From NCBI GenBank assembly GCA_018398815.1, contig CM031610.1, positions 36,335,003 to 36,399,002 of the forward strand: a stretch of 64,000 nt of DNA, in the 5' to 3' direction. The first letter of the stretch is position 1. Each line of letters opens with the position of its first letter. Source of the stretch: Conus ventricosus. Lineage: Eukaryota; Mollusca; Gastropoda; Neogastropoda; Conidae. Both the position numbers and the translations under genes were made by a program. Below, piece after piece: positions 33,550 through 47,190 of this stretch. Below the pieces are notes generated by a model, which saw only the letters and a list, made by a program, of their open reading frames with translations, ran no database searches and was not told the origin of the DNA.

Positions 33550-34690
33550 AAGAAATAAAGGCAAAATAAACGGTTTTAACGGTTATTTAACCGATGTACA
33601 CTTTTGAAACTGGTATTTTAGTCCTCACTGGGCTGAAGCCTGTGTACATACTAAATTTCATCCAAATCGGACAATATGTCAAGAATAACGGTTTTTAACG
33701 GTCAGATTTTGAAACACTACATCGAAGTGCCATTTTGTGTGTGATAACCTTTTCTATATACAAAATTTCATTAAAACCCACCAATATATAAAAAATAAAG
33801 GCAAAATAACGACTAGCTGTCCGCTTTATCTGTAATAACTACAGAGACAGGGATCCAGGTTGTGTCACCAAGATGCTACAATACCTCCAACTACCACCTT
33901 TGGAGGACCGCCGAAGACAGCTTCGACTCACCATGCTTACAAGATTGCCGGCGACCTGGTCCCTGCCATACCAGCCAAAACCTTCCTCACCCCAGCAGAT
34001 CAAACCAGGCGGAGAATTAAGCCAACCACATTTACAGACTGTGTAAGCCAAAACCACCTACAAAGGCAGATCTACAACAACAATAGAGCCTTTGTCATAC
34101 AATCCACTGCAACTGAATAATATAGAAACTCCTTTTTCATTCGAACCCCGCTGAAGTGGAACCTCTTGGACAACAACACCGTCCAACAGCAGAATGCCAG
34201 TGCCTTCTCCACCGCACCAGGCAGGGTTGAGGCGGCCATTTTCCACCACTAACCCGCCATCACACCCCCCCCCCCCCCCCCCCCACATCCCCCTCTGTTT
34301 TTAATCTTTTAAAGTCTTGCGCTGCGCAACCAGTTGTGTAATAGCAATCATTGGCTCCTACAACTAGCCGCCAACCAACAACTACAGGCGGAGATCCAGA
34401 TCCAGAAAATAACGGTTTTAAACGGTTATATAACCGATATATTCTTTTGAAATCAGTATTTTAGTCCTCACTGGGCTAAAGCCTGTGTACATGTCAAATT
34501 TCATCCAAATCGGACAATATGTCAAGAATAACGGTTTTTAACGGTCAAATTTTGAAACACTATATAGAAGTGCCATTTGTGTGTGATAACCTTTCTATAT
34601 ACCAAATTTAATTAAAATCCACCTATATATAAGAAATAACGGCAGAATAACGGTTTTTAACGGTTGTTTAATCCATTTTCAGCATTACAT
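33550..34690. repeat. Duplicated AACGGTT-rich segment flanking a LINE fragment
   Basis: A ~250-bp segment at about 33560-33805 recurs at about 34405-34665 in the same orientation. Both copies have AACGGTTTTAACGGTTAT-like cores, TAGTCCTCACTGGGCT, AAGCCTGTGTACAT and AAATTTCATCCAAATCGGAC. Each copy contains two or three internal AACGGTTTTTAACGG motifs spaced about 125 bp apart. The interval holds the C-terminal piece of a LINE. Confidence 0.8.
33840..34262 (+). pseudogene. LINE reverse-transcriptase C-terminal fragment (CR1/L2-like)
   Basis: It reads, with one stop or indel near 34122, LQLPPLEDRRRQLRLTML, then KIAGDLVPAIPAKTFLTPAD, then FVIQSTATE and a SFFIRTPLKWNLLDNNTVQQ block. This order (LEDRR..RLTMLYKI, then FF.RT..WN.L) is typical of the tail of CR1/L2-type RT proteins, after the catalytic domain. 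No RT core is present. It is followed by a 20-base C run at 34265-34284. Confidence 0.75.
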
Positions 34691-34754
34691 CACTTACATA
34701 TGGACAGAGGCTCCGATTTGTCACACGATCATCCAAACCGCTTATAAATTGGCC

Positions 34755-35010
34755 GATACATCCCCTGGAATAGTTTTCCGGACAATGTCGTAACCGCCCC
34801 ATCCGTCAACGCGTTTAAAAACAGACTGGATGCGCACTGGAGGAATGCACCGTCCCTATATGATCCAGTATGTTACCACTAGGCTGTGCCACGCATGCCA
34901 CACATAGTCTAGTGACTTCTTTCTTCGAACGGTGAACAGGCCATACAGGCCTTCTACACCGCAAAAATCAAGTATCAAGTAAGAGTACTTTCTGAGATAT
35001 TCCATAAAGA
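34755..35010 (+). pseudogene. Second LINE C-terminal fragment and 3' UTR
   Basis: FPDNVVTAPSVNAFKNRLDA with a preceding WN-like residue pair matches the WN.LP..VV.A.SVN.FK..LD end of CR1/L2 LINE proteins, here ending in CYH and a stop. The short 3' region ends in an ATCAAGTATCAAGTAAG-like tail. Confidence 0.7.
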
Positions 35011-35269
35011 AGAAAACCCGTTACAGGCCGTTACAGCCGTTAGTAACGGCTATAGCAGTAAACTAAAACATCGGGCATCATCCGTGGCCCATAATTAACA
35101 TACCTACAAATTTTCAGAAAGATCGGCCCAGTAGTTTTGTCTGGAGCGAGTGGAACACATTTTGACCACGGACACACAGACACGCAGACAGCATTTCTTC
35201 GTTCCCATTCTAAAGTACTCCCTGTTCTATAAGAACTGTGAGTACAAAAAAGTGTGTGTACGAGCGTAA

Positions 35270-35313
<44 letters not shown>

Positions 35314-35327
35314 TCATACACACAATG

Positions 35328-35490
35328 TTGAATAATCATTTTCCCTATTGTGGGCATGACACCAAAGAAACAACAACAACGCCAACTACAACAATAACAA
35401 CACACACACTGTTGAATAATCATTTTTTCCTATTGTGGGCATGACACCAAAGAAACAACAACAATGCCAACTACAACAATAACAACACAC
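35328..35490. repeat. Two direct ~81-bp copies beside a TG microsatellite
   Basis: TTGAATAATCATTTTCCCTA then TTGTGGGCATGACACCAAAG and an (ACA)n/CAACTACAACAATAACAA tail is present twice. A (TG)n tract lies at 35273-35313 and a CA tract after it. Confidence 0.9.
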
Positions 35491-35519
35491 ACACACACAC
35501 GCACGCACGCATACACATT

Positions 35520-36330
35520 CTCGGTCAATCACCCTGCTGGATCAAACTAACATCTATTGCAAAAAGATCTATTGTGTCTCCTATCCCTCCCTGGAGACTA
35601 ATACGAGCACATTTTGATATTGAGCATACAGATTTAACAAAGGCTGAAAACACTATGTTATTATCCAATATCAAAATGCATTTACATGATCACTATTCCA
35701 ACCATTTTAAGATATACACTGATGGATCATTAATTAATGAACATGCAGGTGCGGCATACATTATCCCAGGTCTCAACAAAGAAAAGTCTTATTATCTCGG
35801 AAAAAACAAATCTATATTCACTGCGGAGTTAACTGCTATAATTATGGCTTTAAAGTTTGTTGTTGATTACCCTCAACATTTATCTAAAGTTGTTTTATGC
35901 GTCGATTCTAAGTCAGTTCTTACCGCAATGAAGAATTTTAGATTAAAAGTTCGACCTGAGATGATCACTGAAATAAATAATTTAGTACATTTCCTCTCAG
36001 TCAGAGACACTGAAATAACATTTCTTTGGGTGCCCTCCACTGCGGGTTATACTATAATGAAAAGGTTGATGTTCTGGCAAAGAGAGGAGCAAAACAATCA
36101 TCAGATTCGCATTTTTTGAACTTCTCTATGTCAATGCAAGAGTGCTATACTTTGGCAGAAAAAGTAAAATTTTCTAATTTTCATTTGATAGAAAGAGAAA
36201 CTGGGTGTTTTGGTTTACACAATGAAATGGGAAGTATTCATGAAATGTTAACTAAGTACGATCAAAACATTTATCGTAGACGACAGATAAGTTCCTTGAT
36301 CTGTAGATGGAAATTGGATTGTTTTTAAAC
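35520..36330 (+). pseudogene. LINE RNase H domain fragment
   Basis: It reads IYTDGS near 35716, then FTAELTAIIMAL near 35818, LCVDSKSVLTAM near 35895 and ITFLWVPS near 36015. These are the D-E-D blocks of a retrotransposon RNase H. A frame shift near 36045 moves the signal to NEKVDVLAKRGAKQSS-like residues in the next frame, and the expected His of the WVPSH-G motif reads Thr. The remaining C-terminal stretch runs to a stop at 36326-36328. RNase H after RT points to the I/LOA/Ingi-type LINE group. 5' truncated. Confidence 0.85.
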
Positions 36331-36942
36331 AAAGTATGTCAAAAATATACATTGTATATGTGGTCATAGCATATCAACTGATCACATTCTTTTGTGTAAC
36401 TTAATGAAAAAATTCATTCCAAATACTTTTGTACAGCCAAGTCAAATGTTTTCCTGTCACTGTCAGCAAGTGAAACGTATCTTTTCTTTTTGAACTTAGC
36501 TAAAAGTCCAATTGGCAAATATTTGTAATATATAGCAGTCAGTGGTGAGATGAGACAGAAGAGTAACATGTTTCGGGTTTTTGTGTGGGTTTTTTGTTTG
36601 TTGTTTTTTGTTTTTCAATCTTTGATTAAGTGGATTTTCTACTTTTGTGTTATAGCTGTAGATATGTTAATTCTTTTACTCATTGTGTTAACCTTTTTTA
36701 CCCGACCCTCCCCCCCCCCTTTTTTTTTTCTTTTTTTCTTTCGTCTAATATCACGTAATAAGACGTAAAACAAAACAACAATAACAACCCTGCTGTTCCG
36801 CACAAAAACCTAAGAAGAAGCAACGTTTGATGTCCTTTCCCAGAAACACAAGTACACGCACGCCTCCCCCCCGCCCCCCCTCAATCTACGTTCCATTCGT
36901 GGTCTCTTTAAAATAAAACGAGAGAGAGAGAGAGAGAGGAGT

Positions 36943-36993
<51 letters not shown>

Positions 36994-38130
36994 ACAAAAA
37001 GTACGAGGAAACGTAACTCTTCTCAACCAATTATAATGACAGAGAGGAAGTTGGCTGCTTACCTGCCTTGGGTCCTGTGCTGACAGTAAACCTGCGAACT
37101 AACACTGTAACAGAAGAAAACATTCCATATTTTTGCCATCTTTTCCTCTCTGTTGAGGTGAGAAAACTGTAGAATGAATTGAAATCCATTATTATCCACA
37201 GGTGAATCGAGTTTATCAGCTAACTGCTTTAAATGTTCTTGTACCTTATGAAGAACAGCAGTGAAAATGAATTATGCCATCCCATTTCTCAACTTGGGTC
37301 CCAGAGCTTCGTGATGAATCATTTATTTTAGGCCTAAATGATCACGAGGGGGGAAATGTCCTCGACCCTCCCAGAAAAAGGTGCCTTAAGCTGGAAATTT
37401 CCAATCATCTGTCATGACTTGCCGATACATCCCCAGGCACGATGAGGAAAGGATTACGCCCTGCTGTGAACAGAATTATTTCTTCAGTTCAAATAATGTT
37501 CCAGGATTGAAGAAGGCTAAGTATACACACAATACACCCCATCGGCAGGTCTGGTGGCAGATTGACACACTGGTCCACCAGCAGTAAACATCCAATGACT
37601 GAGTGACATATAGTGTGCATGCATGCACAAGTACACACACGCACATGAACATACATATGTGTATGTAGTTCTCGAGGACATTTTTTTTTTGTAACTTGGT
37701 CATCATTGGCGAGTAAACATTTGATTTTTCACTCATATCACATCTTCACACTTCTGAAGTTGTAAATATGTTGTTAATCATGACTACACTTGATCAAAGA
37801 CAACATAAACTGATGCAGTGACTGTATTTGTTTCCACTGGACCTTTATAGCAGAAGGGCATTGAAAGATCTGTCGATACTTCAGTGCTGCTTGACCTCTA
37901 CTCTGCCCATGCAGTAATTTCTGTCAAAAAGGAACTGAACTAATTTTGTTGTGAAATAAGTTAACTTCATGTCAATTGACAACTAGGATAAAATTTGCAC
38001 CACCTGTGACTTGCACTTTGGTCCTGTACATTTAGGAATTTTTCATAATTTTTTGTGTGTTTTTTTCAGGCATGTTTTGCAGAAAGCAGAATGATTATTT
38101 AGTGTCAGTTTGTCTTTGCCTTCTTCTTCA
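36331..38130. other. Intergenic or ATG5 5' region, no gene recognised
   Basis: AT-rich sequence with (GA)n and a 50-base G run at 36943-36992. No exon was supported. The ATG5 promoter and non-coding first exon are expected somewhere here, since the first coding exon starts with a splice acceptor. Confidence 0.45.
36943..36992. repeat. Poly-G run of 50
   Basis: Fifty consecutive G bases after (GA)n. The longest homopolymer in the window. Confidence 0.9.
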
Positions 38131-38242
38131 GCATGGCAGATGATCGAGAAATCCTGCGGGAGATCTGGGATGGACGGATCCTGTCTGTTTTGTCCTGGCT
38201 CATGAGGAGGTGGACACACTAGAGGAACCAGAGCCGTATTTT
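38131..38242 (+). CDS. ATG5: ATG5 coding exon 1 (start codon)
   Basis: ATG5 is the autophagy protein that is conjugated to ATG12 and, with ATG16, acts as the E3-like factor for lipidation of LC3/GABARAP on forming autophagosomes. This exon has an acceptor (TTCTTCTTCAG), one untranslated C, then the ATG at 38133. It reads MADDREILREIWDGRI, then a frame shift, VCFVLAHEEVDTLEEPEPYF, and a GTAAGT donor. The known family N-terminus has the same pattern (acidic start, VLRDVWFGRIPTCF, EPYY). One C is missing at 38180-38181, exactly where the conserved Pro codon should be. An untranslated exon upstream is implied but not located. Confidence 0.93.
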
Positions 38243-38279
38243 GTAAGTTTTTCACATTGGCTTACATGTACCATTCTGC

Positions 38280-40600
38280 TAGTAGTAGTAAGTAGTAGTA
38301 GTAATAGGGACCGGCTTTTTTTAGCCTTAGGCCTTACGGCCTATTTGCGTCCCCTCATTATTTTTCAATTTAAGTTCGGTCTGGTTGCATGCCTGTCAAA
38401 ATAACATTATATTCAATCCACACTATAGAAAGCATCTTTCAATTTAGGGTCTTCATCTAGGAGTTTTTTAAAGCTGTTGATATCAGGTGCATATTTGGTG
38501 TTAGTAGGCAGTGCATTCCAATATTTAGCAATTCTCAAGGTAAAACAAGACTTTCTTTTGTTAGTATGACAATGCCTAATAAAAATCTTGCCTTCATTAT
38601 TTCTTGTGCAATCCACTTCTGAGAATTTGAAAAGCGCATGCACATTGACATCATCATAATTATGGAATATTTTAAAAAATTGGATCAGGTCTCCTCTGAT
38701 CCTCCTTCCTTTCAGTGAATGTAATTGGAGATAGTGCAATCTTTCATTATAGTTTAAATTCCTACATTCTTTCAGGATTTTAGTAGCTCGCCTTTGTACA
38801 TTTTCTATCATTTTGACTGTCTCTTGAGATGGGACTCCAAATTACATTAGCGTATTCGAGATGAGGTCTAACAAATGCTTTAAATAACTTGATAAATGTC
38901 TCCTTCTCTAGGAAGGTAAAAGTTCTCCTGATGAGTCCCATCATCTGATTTGCTTTGTTCACCACTCTCTGGATGTGAGGATCAAAGGATAAATCTTTAT
39001 CAAAGGTTACTCCCAGATCTGTTTCTTCATCACATGTATTTATTTTCTGCAATTCGTCATTCACAATCATAGTATATTCAAACTGTTTATTCTTTTTGCC
39101 AATGTGCATCACCTTACATTTTGCTACGTTGAAGTAAAGGTTCCATTCATCTGACCATTCTTGTAGCTTGTTTATGTCCTGTTGGATCTTTGTGCTATTT
39201 GTTGCCTTATCATATATTTTTGTGTCATCTGCAAATATTTTGCATGTAGTTTGAGTCATGCCCGGGTAAATCATTAATGAACACAGTGAATAATATGGGC
39301 CCTAGGATACTACCCTGTGGAACTCCACTTAGGACCTCAGATGTCTTGGATCTCTCTTCTCCCACTCTCACTAACTGTGACCTTCCTTTAAGAAAACCTC
39401 TGATCCAGTTTAAAACATTACCAATTACTCCATATGCTTTTAGTTTAGTTAGCAGCCTTTCGTGGGGGACAGAATCAAATGCCTTTCTAAAATCCAAGTA
39501 CATTATATCAATTGGCTCCCCATTATCTACCAATTCTGTTAGGTTGTCTATTACTTCTAGTAATTGTGTGACACATGATCTCCTCTTCCTAAATCCATGT
39601 TGGCATTTAGCATATAAGTCATTTTCAGTAAAATGAGCAACTACCACATCCCTTACAAAGCTCTCTAAAATCTTACATGCAATACAAGTCAAACTCACCG
39701 GCCTGTAATTACCTGGTCTGTTTTGGAACCTTTTTTAAATATAAACTGTGACCTCTGCAGTCTTCCAATCTCTAGGCAAGGATCCTGTTTCTAGGGATTT
39801 GTTAAATATATTGCATAGTGGACTAGCTATCTCATCACTTACTTCTTTTAACACTCGTGGTGGAATGAGATCGGGACCCTGAGACTTGTTAGGATTTAAT
39901 TCTTTCAATTTGCTTTTAACTGCATGTGTGGTTACCCTTACATCACATATAGATACCCTATCAGATCGGGAACACTCTGGTAAGTTTGGGACACTACTTA
40001 TGTCCTCACGTGTAAAAACGCTAGAGAAGAAGTCGTTTAGCGTTTCTCCGCCTTTTCTTTATCATTATCTACCAAACTTCCATCTTTCCTTTTCAATGTG
40101 CCTATTCCAGTGTTTATTTTTATCTTTTCTTTAACATATTTCCAGAACATTTTGGGGTTACTTTTACTTTCTTTACCTATTTCTCTTTCGTAATTTTTAC
40201 GGCTTCTCTTAACAAGTCTGTTGGTTAAATTCCTTATTTCAATATATCTTAAGTAATCCCGTCCTGATTTGGTGCACAAGTATCTTTTGAACATCTTATA
40301 TTTCTTTTGATTGTTTTTAAATGCTTTTCCATCCATCCATATCGGCTTTATGTTTTTTACTGAACCTATTTTCACTTTTGGAATGCACTCTTCCATACCT
40401 GTTGTTAGTACTCCTTTGAGGTGATTCCAACTATCTTCTACATTCATTTGGTCCATAGTTGTCCAATCGTGGTTACTTATAATACTTCTCAATTGGTTAT
40501 AATTTCCTTTGTTTAGGTTAAAAATATAGGGTCTTATTTTTTCCTTAAGTCTGGCATGTCTTGTGTTGTTGTCATTATTGATTTGTGTTGAAAATTGATT
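38280..40600 (-). mobile_element. CR1/L2-like LINE, antisense in ATG5 intron 1, 5'-truncated
   Basis: Minus-strand order: a Lys-rich linker between endonuclease and RT (to about 40040), an RT with YLDFRKAFDSVPH near 39500 and GVPQGSILGPILF near 39330, then FADDTKIY near 39220 (catalytic box). A post-RT domain follows (KVMHIGKKN near 39090; VRPHLEYANVIWSP near 38860), then the C-terminal RRATKILKECRNL / RIAKYWNALPT tail and a stop at 38413. The short 3' UTR ends in a (TAC)n tail at 38280-38305, the microsatellite end expected of CR1/L2 elements. The endonuclease is absent, so the copy is truncated at about 40600. Confidence 0.92.
38413..40500 (-). pseudogene. LINE ORF2-like reverse transcriptase, frame-broken
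   Basis: Four overlapping blocks in different frames (40037-40492, 39225-39698, 38780-39274, 38413-38811) together form one RT polyprotein. Breaks at about 39720-40040, 39250 and 38800 are small indels and stops. Catalytic residues of the RT (LDF..AFD and FADD) are present. Without endonuclease and with broken frames it is inactive as written. Confidence 0.88.
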
Positions 40601-41197
40601 TCAAATAAATGTTGGTAGTGTTATCTGTGCATATTTTAACAGACTGGAGCTCTTCTAGGGTTGCTACTATGGATTGATCAAATGGTCAGGTTGTACATTA
40701 TCACTAACTGGAAGTAAGTGCTTACATTAGTGAGAACAATTTTTTGCATAAAGTGTGCATCGTTTGCACACATGCGGCTGAAACTGTTGTTGCCACCCAC
40801 TGTTTGATGAAAGTATATTATTTAACATATGTATATTTTCTGAGTAGATGAAAAGAATAAGAGACATCAGGGCTCACAATGATGTGCTTAACACAGAGTG
40901 TTATTTAAGCACTGAAATTAAATGATTATGTTGAGATTTCAGTGACCTTGGGTCTTCATGCTGCAAATGTTTTGAGAAGGTGGAAAGGTAATTTTCATAT
41001 TGTTGAAGTGAATGCAGCACTACTAATACTTGGCAGTCAACATCCCAAAGTCCGTGTGTTAATCAGAGTTAAGCAAAAGCAAGCCTTGTATGTGATATGA
41101 CAGTTGTTCGGTTTTTGCCTAAGATAGAGAGAAAATGTTGCTAAATAATGCATGCTTCAGCATCGAGTTAGCTTGATCTTGAAATATATTGTGACAG

Positions 41198-41331
41198 TTG
41201 CTGGTACCCCGTCAGAGCTACTTTCCCCTGGTGACAGACAAGGTGCACAAGCAGTTTGTCAAACACATCAAAGAGGAGCTGCAGCAGGCAGGGGAAATGT
41301 GGCTGGAATTTGAAGGCCAGCCTCTGAAGTG
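41198..41331 (+). CDS. ATG5: ATG5 coding exon 2
   Basis: Acceptor TATTGTGACAG and donor GTCAGT. It reads LLVPRQSYFPLVTDKVHKQF then VKHIKEELQQAGEMWLEFEG and QPLK plus TG of a split Trp codon. It corresponds to the first ubiquitin-like fold (UblA) strand and helix: human ATG5 has LLLPR.SYL.LVTDKVKK and WFEYEGTPLKW here. No indel in this exon. Confidence 0.95.
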
Positions 41332-41487
41332 GTCAGTCTCGGGTTTGGGGTGTGAGTGTACTTGGTGACATCTCTTGCTCTTCCTTATCCTGCTTGCCCT
41401 GTCCTTCTTTCTTTTTTTTTTGTCTTTTCTCCTCTTTCTCATGCACATGCGCAGCATTCTCAGTTTTTTTTTCTCTGTCTCCCACAC

Positions 41488-41488
<1 letters not shown>

Positions 41489-41524
<36 letters not shown>

Positions 41525-41728
41525 GTGTGTGCATGAGCACGATACCTCATATGAATGATTTAGTTTAGCAAGGACAGACTGGAAGAAAAGGCTGTGTCTA
41601 AATCTGTCTTTAATTAAGTTTTCTGAGTCGTGTGTGTGTGTATGTATGTCAATGTGTGTTTGCGTATGTACGTCTTGTGTTTGTGCTCTCCTGCACAAGC
41701 GCTTGCATGCATATGTTGCATTTTTACA

Positions 41729-41759
<31 letters not shown>

Positions 41760-41775
41760 TGTGTGTGTGTGTACC
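41489..41775. repeat. Two (TG)n tracts in ATG5 intron 2
   Basis: TG tracts at 41489-41532 and 41731-41775, with TGTATGTA-rich sequence between. Confidence 0.92.
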
Positions 41776-41817
41776 ATGCACGCATGCATGTTTGATCATA
41801 ATTAAGAGATATAACTG

Positions 41818-41880
41818 TCATCCAAAGTAAATTCTTTGATTATATAATTGTCATCCAAAGTAAATTCTTTGATTATGATT
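41818..41880. repeat. Short direct repeat in ATG5 intron 2
   Basis: GTCATCCAAAGTAAATTCTT then TGATTAT occurs twice in tandem, separated by a few AT bases. Confidence 0.85.
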
Positions 41881-42029
41881 GTAACTTGTATGTGATCTAG
41901 CCTATCCAACATGATATTTATTTCAAGCAAAGTAATGTGTAATTTCATGAATGTTTTCTGCCACGTGAATTCAGATAAACAAATACTCTTACTTACGCCC
42001 ATATGTAGTACACATTTGCTCATGTTCGC

Positions 42030-42118
42030 GCAAACAGGCACACACACAAGCACACAATCATGCATGTGTGTGCGCATGCGCATGCACACACGCATGCATG
42101 GGCACACACACACACACA

Positions 42119-42163
<45 letters not shown>

Positions 42164-42225
42164 ACACATTTACTCACACACTCATTAACACACGCACATA
42201 CGGACAGAGACGCACACTCACATGC
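42030..42225. repeat. (CA)n microsatellite in ATG5 intron 2
   Basis: CA and GCAT-rich simple sequence ending about 100 bp before the exon 3 acceptor. Confidence 0.93.
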
Positions 42226-42328
42226 ACACATGGGAGAATGACATCAGATGCCAGTTGAGTTTTGATGTATTGATTCTGCTTTAGAAATTTCCATTGCCAG
42301 AAATGGTATATTCTTATGGCATTTCCAG

Positions 42329-42407
42329 GCACTATCCCATTGGAGTATTGTTTGACCTGCATGGGAGTGCCAAAAACTTGCCATGGAACCTGACTGCTCA
42401 TTACCAG
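42329..42407 (+). CDS. ATG5: ATG5 coding exon 3
   Basis: Acceptor TTATGGCATTTCCAG and donor GTGAAG. The first G completes the Trp codon, then HYPIGVLFDLHGSAKNLPWN and LTAHYQ. The HYPIG.LFDL and LPWN.T.H motifs are hallmark ATG5 sequence at the end of UblA. Phase 0 at the end. Confidence 0.95.
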
Positions 42408-42479
42408 GTGAAGTAACAGTCATAATTAGAAAAAATAAGACTGAGTAAATCATTAACTTTGCTTTTTTTTTTGGACCTA

Positions 42480-43190
42480 GGAAATGATACATTTTCACCC
42501 AGCTTTGAAAATTGTTTGACTTAAAAACTGTTGCCTAAGTTTTGAAGAGTAAATGATCAGTTTTGCATCATTTCAAAGACGGGTTATGTTAAACTTTGCG
42601 CCGTTTTAAAGATATTGTAAATGATAAACTTTTTTGTAACTTTGAAGAATAAGTGAATTGTAAACTCTGAATTATGGCCAGATTTACCCCCGTAAGGGAA
42701 ACATGTTACCGAAAAGACGCTCAATGAATATTTCAGAAATTTTCTTTCCATCAGTCGATTATCTTCTGTAATAGGGGTAAATGTGGATACAACCAAGCTT
42801 TGCATAATTTTTTAGGCCTGGGAAACTGACAGATAACTGAGAGATTCATAACTGATAGATAAATGGTAGAGAACTGGTAGAATGTACACAATCTTGAAGA
42901 ATGATAGATCTTTTAGACAAAATCAGTGATGAACTTTTCGTAAAATTAAGGACTATTTTAAAGATAGAATAGCTGTAGTTGTATAATTTCGATTACTGAG
43001 TATATGATGCACTTTGTACAATTTTGAATAGTGATTTAATGATAAAGCCTGATTTCATAATAAACTTTGCACAGTTTTAAAGATTGCATTATCGATAAAA
43101 CATTTCAGTTTTAACTACTGTATGGTCAGTATTTCAGAAGTTTGTTGACTGCATGAATGACACGTTTTTCACAATTTTGAGGACTGTGTA
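42480..43190. repeat. Degenerate ~40-bp tandem repeat in ATG5 intron 3
   Basis: Recurring TAAATGATAAACTTTGCACA-like and ATTTTGAAGACTG-like elements at irregular 35-60 bp spacing over ~700 bp. Strongly diverged, so the period is approximate. Confidence 0.55.
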
Positions 43191-43638
43191 AATGATTGTG
43201 GCTGCATGTCCTGTTTTGTGCCAAGTTGAACAGACTTCTTGGACCCCCATCTCAATGTGGGACTGTTCTAGAGATGTCAGTGCAGCATTAGATCGACCTT
43301 TCCCTTTCTGTGTCTCCTCTTGCCCTCTCTGTATCAACTGAATGAAGTGCTATGATGTCATCAGAATACATGGGTTTGCATTATAGCCAAACAAGGTCAT
43401 CATAATACATGAATTCGTATGATAGCCAAAAAAGCCTACAAAATAGATAATGTTTATTATTTATGTAAACTCATGTTCATAGTGATTTGTTTTTTTACTT
43501 TTTTTTTTTTTTTAATTTTTAGGAAAGGTTAACATAGAAAGGATTTTTGTTAGTATTTTCGAATGTAAGTCAGTTGAGAGTCGTTTCACTGTAAATGATT
43601 TATCCGTAGCTGGACAAGTAAATTGGTTGGTTGAGTAA

Positions 43639-43836
<198 letters not shown>

Positions 43837-44160
43837 GTGAGTCATGGGCTGAATGGTGACACAATGGCTGACTGGTGACACATTGGCTGACTGGTGACAC
43901 ATTAGCTGACTGGTGACATATTGGCTGAATCGTGACACATTGGCTGAATGGTGACATATCTGAGGCTGTGAATGGTGACACATTGGCTGAATGGGGACAC
44001 ACTGGCTGAATGGTGACATATTGGCTGAATGGTGACACATAGGCTGAATGGTAACACATTGGCTGAATGGTGACATGTTGGCTGACTGGTGACACATTCG
44101 CTGACTGGTGACACATTGGCTGAATGGTGAGTCATGGGCTGAATGGCGACACATTGGCTG
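43837..44160. repeat. 19-bp minisatellite starting at the ATG5 exon 4 donor
   Basis: About 16 copies of GGCTGAATGGTGACACATT with substitutions begin at the exon 4/intron 4 boundary. The end of the exon plus donor (GCTGAACG|GTGAGTCATGG) is itself one diverged unit. A near-exact copy of donor and context recurs at about 44120-44140 (GCTGAATG|GTGAGTCATGG). Confidence 0.92.
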
Positions 44161-44194
44161 ATTTGGGAATTTCATTAATGGTAAGTCTTTGATT

Positions 44195-44600
44195 GAGTGA
44201 TAATGACTTGAATGGTGGGTTGTGCATCGGGTGAATGGTAATTCCTTTAAAATGATCAGACATAGTCTGAGTGGTAATGACTTGAATGGTGGGTTGTGCA
44301 TCGGGTGAATGGTAATTGCTTTAAAATGATCAGACATAGTCTGAGTGGTAATGACTTGAATGGTGGGTTGTGCAAGGGTGAATGGTAATTGCTTAAAATG
44401 ATCAGACATAGTCTGAGTGGTAATGACTTGAATGGTGGGTTGTGCATCGGGTGAATGGTAATTGCTTTAAAATGATCAGACTTAGTCTGAGTAGTAATGA
44501 CTTGAATGATGGGTTGTGCATCGGGTGAATGGTAATTGCTTTAAAATGGTCAGTCTTAGGCTGAGTGGTGATGACTTGAGGGTGGGCTGTGAGTTGAGTG
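44195..44600. repeat. 74-bp minisatellite in ATG5 intron 4
   Basis: Units start at 44195, 44269, 44343, 44415, 44489 and 44563 with GAGTGGTAATGACTTGAATG, then GTGGGTTGTGCATCGGGTG and a TTAAAATGATCAGACATAGT end. About five and a half copies. The TGAATGGT core resembles the adjoining 19-bp repeat, so the longer unit may be a higher-order product of it. Confidence 0.93.
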
Positions 44601-44670
44601 GTTATTGGTCAAAGGATGAGGCATGTGATGAAGAGTGAGTTATGGACATGCTTATGTGTGCATTTGTCTG

Positions 44671-44679
<9 letters not shown>

Positions 44680-44702
<23 letters not shown>

Positions 44703-44830
44703 TACACACACACACCACACAGACATATACGTGCACAGACACATTTGCAGATGCACACACACCGCAGCTCCCAAAATAAAGAGACTGAGGGAGACAGCAA
44801 CTTATTGTAGGAAAGAATGATTGGGTAGAA

Positions 44831-44865
<35 letters not shown>

Positions 44866-44890
44866 ATGCGCGCGTGTGTGTGTTAGATTA
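44680..44890. repeat. (CA)n and (TG)n tracts in ATG5 intron 4
   Basis: CA tract at 44682-44762 and TG tract at about 44835-44885. They are of opposite strand sense and could pair in the transcript. Confidence 0.9.
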
Positions 44891-45286
44891 GTGTGTGTGT
44901 GTTAGATTAGTTTCATTCTCTTAATTCATCAACAGATGTTTTCAAATTTTAGGGTGTTTTAGAAATTATCATTCTCTCCTTAACTTTCCCCTGTGGATGT
45001 TTGCAGTTCTTTTTGTATGCGGGCATCATTGTTGGGGTATCATCAGATTTCACTTGCTTTCTTTAGTAGAGAAAGGTGTGTGAGTGTGGGATGAAGGGGT
45101 GTAGTAGGTGTGTGGTGGGTGGGGTGGGGGTTCAAGTAGGAAACAATGGTCTGTCAGAAGAATAGCAGCGTAATGGAAGAAATTGTGCTATAGTATGCAT
45201 GAATGATGTTTACTTCATATCTGTTGCATGCCACATACCCGGGAGAAAATTTGAGGTAAAGATTGTGGACAACACATTTGCCCTAG

Positions 45287-47190
<1,904 letters not shown>

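Noticed and set aside
37000..38130. ATG5 promoter or TATA box
   Set aside because: AT-rich sequence gives many TATA-like strings; no CpG-rich or otherwise distinctive promoter could be chosen.
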